From the NCBI RefSeq assembly GCF_000479005.1, contig NZ_AWXC01000053.1, positions 62,001 to 126,000 on the forward strand: DNA of 64,000 nucleotides, written 5' to 3'. Source of the DNA: Prevotella sp. BV3P1 (GTDB taxonomy: Bacteria > Bacteroidota > Bacteroidia > Bacteroidales > Bacteroidaceae). The position numbers and the translations under genes were made by a program. Below, piece by piece: positions 1 to 6,605 of the stretch (the stretch's first letter is position 1; each line of letters opens with the position of its first letter). The notes beneath the pieces were generated by a model. The model was not told the DNA's origin, searched no databases, and saw only the letters and a list, made by a program, of their open reading frames with translations.

Positions 1-3000
1 GTTCTTTCTTGATTTTGCGTCCCAATACTATGTAAGCGATTGGTGATGCCAAGAAGATAGAACTGAGCGTACCAACGAAGACACCGATGATTAAGGCAAA
101 GGCGAAACTGCGAATGCTGTCAGCACCGAGGATGAAGATTGGAACCAACACAATCAATGTAGACACTGAGGTGTTGATGGTACGAGCCAATGTCTGGTTG
201 ATAGAATCGTTGAACGTCTTTTGTATATCTTGTTTTGGATGCAACTTCAAGTTCTCACGGATACGGTCAAATACCACCACCGAGTCGTTGATGTCGTAAC
301 CAATCACCGTCAGGATAGCACCGATGAACGTTTGGTCAATCTCCAAGGAGAAGCCTATCCATCCGTAGCATAACGAGAACAAGCCGACCACAATCAAGGT
401 GTCTATAATCAATGCTGCAACTGAACCAATGGAGAAACCAATGTTGCGGAATCGCAGTAAGATATACAAGAAGATACATATCAGTGCAATTACAACGCTC
501 TTGATGGCGTTATTTGTGATGTCCTTAGCGATGGATGGCCCCACTTTAGAAGAACTGATGATTGATCCACCTTCGCGGATATCAGGATTCTTGAATGCCT
601 CTATACTGGATTGCTTCACAAGTCCGGCTTTCTTCAGCGAGGTATATAGAATCGTTTCTGCCTGATCATCCATCTGCGGGTCATTGCTTTCCAGATTGTA
701 GTTGGTAGATACGCGGAAGGTCTTGCCGTCGGTACCGATGGCAATCACGGTGGTGGTTGCGGGTTTGCCTATATTCTTACCTACCGTGTTTTGGAATGCA
801 TTGTCCAAAGCGTTGCGTACTTCCTCCACATGTGTGTTCTTATCAACCGTCACAACGTAGTTGCGTCCACCCGTAAAGTCAATGCTCTGACTCAAACCAC
901 GAACAACAAAGCTGCCGATGCAGATGGCAATTGCAATGGCGTAAATCGTGCCACTGGTCTTGAACATGCTCATAAATTTATAGCGTGTGTTCTGCATCAT
1001 GTGCTCTGATATGCCCGTCCAGAACTTGAGGTTCTGCCACTTGTCTTTGTTCAGCTTGTGTTCATAAACCAAACGAGTCAAGAATACGGCACTGAAGAAC
1101 GAACAAGCCAGACCAATTAACCATGTGGTAGCAAATCCCTGGATGGGCCCCGTACCGAATATCAACAGGATAACACCCGTGATGGCTGATGTCAAGTTGG
1201 AGTCGAAGATGGCACTGAAGGCGTTGCTGTAACCAGCTGCTACCGCCTGTTTCATATTCTTTCCGGCTCGCAGCTCCTCTTTGATGCGTTCGTATATCAG
1301 CACGTTGGCGTCGACGGCCGTACCCAACGTAAGCACCATACCGGCAATACCCGACATGGTAAGGGCGGCTTGAAATGACGTTAGAATACCCAAGGTGAAG
1401 AATACGTTTACTATCAAGGCGCAGTTGGCGATCATACCTGGGATGAAATTGTACATCACAATCATGTAGATCATCAACAGCACGAAGGCTATCACGAATG
1501 AGATGATGCCTTGCTGGATAGATTGTGCACCCAGCGTAGGACCAACAACCTCTTCTTGTACGATGCGTGCAGGTGCCGGCATACGACCTGATTTCAGGGT
1601 GTTGGCCAAGTCTTTGGTGTCTTCGATAGTGAAGCTACCCGTGATGGATGATTGTCCACCATCAATTTGGCCTTGGATGCGAGGAGAGGTGTACACCAAT
1701 CCGTCCAACACAATGGCAACAGCTCTACCGATGTTAGCCTTGGTGATGGCCGACCAGCGGCGTGCACCGTCTGCGTTCATGGTCATGGAAACCTCTGGCT
1801 TACCTGACAAGTGGTCAAACTGGTCGGATGCGTCAACAATCACATCGCCTTCCAACGGAGCGCGTCCGGTGGTGGTTGTAATCTTCAAAGCATGCAGTTC
1901 ATAATAGTTTTTCACTTGCAGTCCATCTGCTGGTTTGGCACTCCAAAGCAGTTTCAAGTCAGCAGGAAGAATCTGCTTGGCGAGGTCTGAATGGATAATT
2001 CTGTTTACTTCTGCGGTATCGCGTACACTGGCATAACCTACGAGGCTCAGTGCATTGCGACCTGTGGTACTCAAGATGGCCAACAGTGGGTGCTCTTTCT
2101 TGGCAGCAGCGATTTGTTTTTCATTCGAAACTTTTACGTCGCCTTCTTTCTGGTCTTTCTTAAGTTGGAACTTAGGATCTGCTTTTTTAACGGCTTTCTT
2201 TTCACTGGCATCCGCAACGGCCTTGGCCGCAGTGGTGTCGGCAGCGGTTGTGTCGGTCACATGTGTGTCGCCATTGGCCAGACGAGCGTCCAGTTGTGTC
2301 AGGTAAGGAATGATTTCTTCAGCATTGAAAGTCTCCCAGAATTCGAGATTGGCACTACCTTGCAACAGTTTACGCATACGCTCTGGCTCACGAATACCCG
2401 GCATTTCAACCATGATGCGACCTTGTTGTCCCTCCAATTTCTGGATGTTCGGCTGAACAACACCAAATTGGTCGATACGCGTGCGCACGACGTTGAACGA
2501 GTTGTCGATGGCCGATTGGGTTTCTTGGCGCAATGCTTTCTCTACCTCGGCGTCGGTGCTTTGTGGGTTCACCTTGCCTTGAAGTTGCTGCGTGGCAAAG
2601 ATTTCAGCCAATCTGTGGCCTGGCGCATTCTTCTTGTACGCTTTAATAAAGAGAGAGATAAAGTCTTCCTGGCTGGTTTCTTCCTCTGCTCTTGCCTCTT
2701 TCATCGATTTCACGAAGGCGGCATCTGTCTTGTGGTCAGCGAGCATTTCTACTACGTCAGGCACCGATATCTCCAATATCACGTTCATACCACCTTTCAG
2801 GTCAAGGCCCAATCCGATTTGAGTTTCCAAACATCTTTGGTAAGAATAGATGCCCAGATACTTCACAGAGTCTTTGTACTCTTGTTGTGCAATCGGATCT
2901 TTCAGCTTTGCTGCTTGGCCATCATAATAGCGAGTGGCAACTGAAAATGACAAATAGAAGATGCTTGCAAGCGTCAGTAGGACAGCCGTTACAATTACAA

Positions 3001-3016
3001 TTCCTTTGTTTTGCAT
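1..3016 (-). CDS. secDF: Protein translocase subunit SecDF (fused), 3' end beyond window
   Basis: Fused SecD and SecF of the inner-membrane Sec translocon, which uses the proton gradient to pull exported proteins through SecYEG. About 1005 codons are visible with no stop, and the reading runs off the left edge close to the usual C-terminus (last residues read LGRKIKK). It starts MQNKGIVIV with one N-terminal membrane segment, then the SecD motif GLDLKGGM, the large periplasmic region, and six-helix SecD and SecF blocks. The SecF half shows DFTGGRNYVV and GYDINDSVVVFDRIREN. A low-complexity Ala/Thr/Asp/Lys stretch interrupts the periplasmic domain near residue 240-290, which I take to be a linker. 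The ATG at 3016 lies downstream of a -7 box at 3068-3075. Confidence 0.96.
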   Translation of the reverse strand, partial: MQNKGIVIVTAVLLTLASIFYLSFSVATRYYDGQAAKLKDPIAQQEYKDSVKYLGIYSYQRCLETQIGLGLDLKGGMNVILEISVPDVVEMLADHKTDAAFVKSMKEARAEEETSQEDFISLFIKAYKKNAPGHRLAEIFATQQLQGKVNPQSTDAEVEKALRQETQSAIDNSFNVVRTRIDQFGVVQPNIQKLEGQQGRIMVEMPGIREPERMRKLLQGSANLEFWETFNAEEIIPYLTQLDARLANGDTHVTDTTAADTTAAKAVADASEKKAVKKADPKFQLKKDQKEGDVKVSNEKQIAAAKKEHPLLAILSTTGRNALSLVGYASVRDTAEVNRIIHSDLAKQILPADLKLLWSAKPADGLQVKNYYELHALKITTTTGRAPLEGDVIVDASDQFDHLSGKPEVSMTMNADGARRWSAITKANIGRAVAIVLDGLVYTSPRIQGQIDGGQSSITGSFTIEDTKDLANTLKSGRMPAPARIVQEEVVGPTLGAQSIQQGIISFVIAFVLLMIYMIVMYNFIPGMIANCALIVNVFFTLGILTSFQAALTMSGIAGMVLTLGTAVDANVLIYERIKEELRAGKNMKQAVAAGYSNAFSAIFDSNLTSAITGVILLIFGTGPIQGFATTWLIGLACSFFSAVFLTRLVYEHKLNKDKWQNLKFWTGISEHMMQNTRYKFMSMFKTSGTIYAIAIAICIGSFVVRGLSQSIDFTGGRNYVVTVDKNTHVEEVRNALDNAFQNTVGKNIGKPATTTVIAIGTDGKTFRVSTNYNLESNDPQMDDQAETILYTSLKKAGLVKQSSIEAFKNPDIREGGSIISSSKVGPSIAKDITNNAIKSVVIALICIFLYILLRFRNIGFSIGSVAALIIDTLIVVGLFSLCYGWIGFSLEIDQTFIGAILTVIGYDINDSVVVFDRIRENLKLHPKQDIQKTFNDSINQTLARTINTSVSTLIVLVPIFILGADSIRSFAFALIIGVFVGTLSSIFLASPIAYIVLGRKIKKE

Positions 3017-3067
3017 TTTAATTTATTATTATTGATGATTGTTTTTTCACAACTTTTGATAGACGTG

Positions 3068-3075
3068 CAAAGATA
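3068..3075 (-). promoter_or_regulatory. -7 promoter box of secDF
   Basis: TATCTTTG on the minus strand matches the Bacteroidota -7 consensus TAnnTTTG and lies 51 bases upstream of the secDF ATG. Nineteen bases further upstream there is a T-run instead of the expected TTTG, so the -33 element is only partly matched. Confidence 0.6.
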
Positions 3076-3123
3076 CTATTTTTTTGTTAGTATGAAAAAT
3101 TTATGGCATTTAAATGCACATTT

Positions 3124-4212
3124 TTAAGCATTTGGAGCCTTTTTCAGCCAGCAATAGATGGGATAGTGGTCGCTTGCTTTTATTTTGTTGTCTACCTTGC
3201 AGTTGTAGGGTGTCCAGTCTTTCGAGCACATCATGTGATCGATGCGCACATAAAACCCACCAATGTGATAAGAAATGCCAGGCCCGTTTGCCGTTTCAAC
3301 GTAGCAGTCGCGCAGCTGTTTGGCAATGGTTCGGCGGGCATACGAATTGGGTCCGTCGTTGAAGTCACCGCAAACAATCACGCTCTTGTTCCGATGTGCT
3401 GCGATGTATTGGGCTATTGCATCGGCTTGAGCGGCTCTAATGCTTGACGCCTCTCCCAGTTTTCTAATGAGTGTTTTGGTGCTTACTTGAGCTAATTCGC
3501 CCTTGATGTCGCCTTTGACAACACCCTTAAAGTTGGCTTTGTCTTCTGATGACAGACCGATGGACTCCAGATGGTTGTTGATGACAATCACCGTGTCGCC
3601 ATGAATGTTCAGATAGAAAGCCGTTGAGTGGTTGCCTTCAGAGGGATAGTTGATGTCTTCTTGGCTGATGATGGGGTGACGGCTGTAGATATCCATGATG
3701 TCTCCTTTGTTCTTGGCGTGCGAACCGGCATGGTATGGATATAGTGAGTCCATCTGTGCTTTTGCTTTGTCTGCGTACTTGCCCCATGCGTCAGACTCCT
3801 GAAGACATACGATGTCTGCGTCTTGCTCTTTGATAAAATCCAGCACGGGGTTGTTCTCGTGTTCAAAACCATTACCACCAAAGAACCAAACATTGTAGGA
3901 AAGCACCTTGATGGCACCTTCGGGTGTCTGTTTGGGAAGGTTGATGGGGAAGTAAGCCCTGATAGGTTGGTAGCATGCGAGAAATCCCAACAGGGGAATC
4001 CAGACATGCTTTGGATGGAAAAAAATCCAGAAAACAAGAAATCCTAAATTGATGCAGAGCATCACGGGGAGTAGCAATCCCAGGTTGGATAGTGAAGGGT
4101 GGAGGGCCGGATTGATTCGGTCGGCGTAGCCAACCAGTAACATGGCGATGATGGTGGTGATATTTGCTCCGGCAAAGAGCTGGAAAACAAACTTCTTGAT
4201 AGCTTTTCCCAT
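3124..4212 (-). CDS. Endonuclease/exonuclease/phosphatase-family protein, membrane anchored
   Basis: A 362-residue protein with about three N-terminal membrane segments (residues 1-90) followed by an EEP-fold domain. Motifs of the metal-dependent phosphoesterase site are present in order: LSYNVWFFG, VCLQESDAWG (metal-binding Glu), NNHLESIGL, VVICGDFNDGPNS (catalytic Asp/Asn) and ASDHYPIYCWL (terminal DH). The fold covers DNases, inositol-phosphate phosphatases and sphingomyelinases, so the substrate is not predictable. The gene starts 11 bases after the rhomboid stop codon and is probably co-transcribed with it. secDF downstream has its own promoter. Confidence 0.85.
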   Translation of the reverse strand: MGKAIKKFVFQLFAGANITTIIAMLLVGYADRINPALHPSLSNLGLLLPVMLCINLGFLVFWIFFHPKHVWIPLLGFLACYQPIRAYFPINLPKQTPEGAIKVLSYNVWFFGGNGFEHENNPVLDFIKEQDADIVCLQESDAWGKYADKAKAQMDSLYPYHAGSHAKNKGDIMDIYSRHPIISQEDINYPSEGNHSTAFYLNIHGDTVIVINNHLESIGLSSEDKANFKGVVKGDIKGELAQVSTKTLIRKLGEASSIRAAQADAIAQYIAAHRNKSVIVCGDFNDGPNSYARRTIAKQLRDCYVETANGPGISYHIGGFYVRIDHMMCSKDWTPYNCKVDNKIKASDHYPIYCWLKKAPNA

Positions 4213-4223
4213 TCCCCTTCTGC

Positions 4224-5138
4224 TTATCGTCGATTGCTGCTGTCAAAAAGTTTTTGTTTCTCTTCTGACGTTAAACTGTCGTAACCGCTTTTGCGAATTT
4301 TATCAAGTATCTTGTCTATTTCCTCTTGCTCACGCTTCTTCTGGGCGTTATAATCCCAGTCACTTTGGCGCTCGTTGTAGGCATCGTGCTTCGCGCTGTC
4401 AGCCTTCTTGTGGGAGTGCTCTTCCCACTTCTCCCGCAAGTTGTCAAAGAATTGTTGCCCGTCCGATCGCGATGACCCCCCGTAAGGATGATGCTTCCAA
4501 TAGCGAATCATGAAAAATCCGAATGCCATGCCACCGAGATGAGCAAAGTGGGCCACGTTCCCGCCGGTTGTGGTCAAAGCCATCACCAGCGAAAGACCTG
4601 CGTAGAAAATCACGAACCACTTGGCTTTGATGGGGATGGGCAGCGGGAAAATAAAGATTCTCTCTTCTGGGAAAATCATGCCGAAAGCCAAGAGCAGTGC
4701 GTACACGGCTCCCGAAGCGCCCACGGTGGTCCATTTGTTGAGAAAGTCGCCCATGGCGATGCGCATTCCGTCGAACGACACGCTGTCGTAAGCGGCAAGT
4801 CCTTCGGCCATATAAGATCCGTATTGCGCCAGCTCTTGGAATAAACCGGCTCCGATACCGCACGAAAGGTAATAGAACAAAAACTTCTTTGGCCCCCATA
4901 CGCGTTCAACCACGCAGCCGAACATCCACAAGGCAAACATGTTGAAAAAGATGTGTTCGAAAGAAGCATGCATGAACATATAGGTCACTAATTGGTAAAT
5001 CCGGAAGTCGGAAGCCAAAAAGAAATGAAGCCCTAAAATATCATTCAGGTCTACCTGTGACCTGAAAACGTACATGGCGGCAAAAGCCAATACATTAATG
5101 ATAAGCAAGTTCTTGGTAACTGTGGGTATACTGCGCAT
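4224..5138 (-). CDS. Rhomboid family intramembrane serine protease
   Basis: An integral membrane protease that cuts transmembrane segments. The rhomboid core is clear: HASFEHIFFNMFALWMFG in the second helix, the catalytic serine in VGASGAVYALL, and the catalytic histidine in HFAHLGGMAFGF. A charged cytoplasmic tail of roughly 80 residues follows, with a Glu/Lys-rich helix. I start at the ATG at 5138 (MRSIPTVTKNLL). An in-frame ATG at 5177 lies beside a -7 promoter box at 5175-5182, so it would fall at or before the transcription start. It is the first gene of a pair with the EEP-fold protein. Confidence 0.9.
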   Translation of the reverse strand: MRSIPTVTKNLLIINVLAFAAMYVFRSQVDLNDILGLHFFLASDFRIYQLVTYMFMHASFEHIFFNMFALWMFGCVVERVWGPKKFLFYYLSCGIGAGLFQELAQYGSYMAEGLAAYDSVSFDGMRIAMGDFLNKWTTVGASGAVYALLLAFGMIFPEERIFIFPLPIPIKAKWFVIFYAGLSLVMALTTTGGNVAHFAHLGGMAFGFFMIRYWKHHPYGGSSRSDGQQFFDNLREKWEEHSHKKADSAKHDAYNERQSDWDYNAQKKREQEEIDKILDKIRKSGYDSLTSEEKQKLFDSSNRR

Positions 5139-5174
5139 AGATAATTCGTTGTGTAAAAGTCTTTTTAATGTGCG

Positions 5175-5182
5175 CAAAATTA
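5175..5182 (-). promoter_or_regulatory. -7 promoter box of the rhomboid operon
   Basis: TAATTTTG followed by C on the minus strand fits TAnnTTTG. Its place, about 37 bases before the ATG at 5138, decides the rhomboid start. No exact TTTG is found at the -33 spacing. Confidence 0.55.
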
Positions 5183-5264
5183 CGAAAAAACTCCATCATT
5201 CGGCATAAAATCGGTGATTTATCGGTATTTTTTGAGCAAATCGTATAATTTTCCTGGTTTTTTG

Positions 5265-5295
5265 TTTGTTTTCTGAAATGTTTGACTTATATTTG
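5265..5295 (+). promoter_or_regulatory. Promoter of the HU gene
   Basis: TTTG at 5265-5268, a 19-base spacer and TATATTTG at 5288-5295 form a complete Bacteroidota housekeeping promoter. It predicts an untranslated leader of about 50 bases before the HU ATG at 5351 and rules out the in-frame ATG at 5282, which lies inside the promoter. Confidence 0.85.
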
Positions 5296-5350
5296 TCCAC
5301 AATTAGCATGCACATTAATTTTTATTAATCATTTTATAAACACAACAGTA

Positions 5351-5623
5351 ATGAATAAAACAGAATTAATCGACAAGATTGCTGAGGCAGCAGGCATCAG
5401 CAAGGTAGCTGCGAAGAAGGCATTGGATGCAACAACAGATTCCATTAAGGAAGCTTTGAAGGAAGGTGACAAAGTACAGCTCATTGGCTTCGGTACTTTC
5501 AGTGTTTCTGAGCGTTCGGCTCGCGAAGGAATCAATCCTTTGACAAAACAGAAGATCAAAATCGCAGCTAAGAAGGTTGCTAAGTTCAAGGCTGGTGCTG
5601 AACTTACAGACGCCCTCAACTAA
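5351..5623 (+). CDS. hup: HU family DNA-binding protein
   Basis: A 90-residue histone-like nucleoid protein of the HU/IHF family, which binds and bends DNA as a dimer. It starts [15 protein letters not shown] and carries the family signature [18 protein letters not shown] in the arm that enters the minor groove, followed by a basic C-terminal helix. The length is exactly typical. It is a single-gene unit between a strong promoter and an intrinsic terminator. Confidence 0.96.
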   Translation: MNKTELIDKIAEAAGISKVAAKKALDATTDSIKEALKEGDKVQLIGFGTFSVSERSAREGINPLTKQKIKIAAKKVAKFKAGAELTDALN

Positions 5624-5643
5624 TTATTGTAGTTAAGACAAAT

Positions 5644-5680
5644 AAAAAAGGTGATTTCCGATGTGGAATCACCTTTTTTT
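5644..5680. terminator. Intrinsic terminator shared by hup and tRNA-Gln
   Basis: A perfect 13-bp hairpin (5644-5656 with 5667-5679, ten-base loop) is flanked by A-run and T-run. It lies between the convergent hup gene and tRNA-Gln and can serve both strands. Confidence 0.9.
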
Positions 5681-5696
5681 ATTTTTCTTTTGTTTG

Positions 5697-5767
5697 TTGT
5701 CCTAAGCGGATTCGAACCACTACAAACAGAACCAAAACCTGTTGTGCTACCATTACACCATAGGACA
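5697..5767 (-). tRNA. tRNA-Gln (anticodon TTG)
   Basis: On the minus strand the 71-base gene folds into a full cloverleaf: a 7-bp acceptor TGTCCTA/TAGGACA, D-arm with GGTGTAATGGTAGCAC, anticodon stem ACAGG/TCTGT around loop TTTTGGT (anticodon TTG), and T-arm with GGTTCGAATCC. A is the discriminator base. CCA is not encoded. Confidence 0.95.
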
Positions 5768-5833
5768 AACATTTCAGTCTTCTCATCCTCTTGTTTTGCT
5801 TCATGAAAAGCGTCACTCGCTGAAAAGACGGTG

Positions 5834-5865
5834 CAAAGGTAATCGTTTTTTAGTCTTCCGCCAAA
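5834..5865 (-). promoter_or_regulatory. Promoter of tRNA-Gln
   Basis: On the minus strand TTTG (5862-5865), a 20-base spacer and TACCTTTG (5834-5841) match the Bacteroidota promoter. It lies about 65 bases before the mature 5' end of the tRNA. Confidence 0.75.
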
Positions 5866-5970
5866 TTTTTACGTTGATATTTTTTTGGCAGCTTTACTTT
5901 CATACTGCGATTCCTTATGAACCCCACTATCGTTAATTTAAAATTAAATGGGTTTTAGTTGTGAATTTTC

Positions 5971-6058
5971 TTGACAGGCAACCTCTTCATATTTAGCGTA
6001 TTTAGTAATCGCTCCTCTCTTTGTCGCAAATACGCTAAATATGAGCGAAATTTGCAAG
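5971..6058 (+). repeat. Dispersed palindromic intergenic repeat, family A copy 1
   Basis: Begins TTGACAGGCAACC and contains a perfect 17-bp inverted repeat (5987-6003 with 6028-6044) around a 24-base loop. The same module, including the TGACA..ACC..CTT lead and the AAATACG..AAATATG half, recurs at 35689-35772 and, on the other strand, at 27425-27506. It lies in the long gap between tRNA-Gln and the receptor operon. The rest of that gap (6059-6490) is AT-rich, with no gene I can support and one short hairpin near 6389-6404 (GCGTGA/TCACGC). Confidence 0.7.
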
Positions 6059-6490
6059 GTTTTAGTTATCAACGTTTTACAACAAAGTCTATCTATTTGC
6101 ACCGCAATTTTCAAGTAATAAAACGACAAAAGCCTTCATGTTGTACCGCAATCATCATGCATTTATGGTGCAAAGTCATGTAATTTACCCGTCAAAGTGA
6201 TGTGTCTAATAAAGTAATACGATTGCTTTTGTGGTAAAAATCGTTTTACTCCAACTCAATCATCATCTGTTTGCATCTTGTGTGCCTATTGATTTTTTCC
6301 AGATTGAAAGTTTCGTAGTGCCGTTTTAAGGCCGCTTTTTTATGAAAAAACATGACATTTATGGCGGCTTTCTCTGGTTCTCGCAGGGGCGTGATTTGTC
6401 ACGCTCTGCTCTAATCAGCCAAACAAGCGGTCGGTAGGTATTGGCTTTTGGAGGGCTAAGTGTGACTGTACGTGAGGCGACAAACAAGTA

Positions 6491-6510
6491 AATACCTATT
6501 TTTAGGTATT
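6491..6510. promoter_or_regulatory. Palindromic operator-like site at the receptor promoter
   Basis: Perfect inverted repeat AATACCTA-TTTT-TAGGTATT overlapping the -33 element of the receptor promoter. A further half-site, TAGGTATT, lies at 6435-6442. A bound repressor here would block RNA polymerase. The binding protein is unknown. Confidence 0.45.
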
Positions 6511-6539
6511 GTCGAAAAATGGCGAAATGAGTACTTTTG
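6509..6539 (+). promoter_or_regulatory. Promoter of the TonB receptor/peptidase operon
   Basis: TTG at 6509-6511, a 20-base spacer and TACTTTTG at 6532-6539 followed by C. The predicted leader is about 60 bases to the ATG at 6606. An in-frame ATG at 6537 lies inside the -7 box and cannot be used from this promoter. Confidence 0.7.
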
Positions 6540-6605
6540 CAAATTATTGGTAGTTATGGTCTTAAAAATTTTTGTTGTTTTCAGCAGTCCTATTCCATTT
6601 CTCTT

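Noticed and set aside
1991..2944. A 317-codon open frame on the plus strand opposite secDF
   Set aside because: The minus-strand reading is an unbroken SecDF with all family motifs; the plus frame is Cys- and Phe-rich without any domain.
5742..5936. A 64-codon open frame starting inside tRNA-Gln
   Set aside because: It overlaps the tRNA and its promoter on the other strand and has no protein signature.
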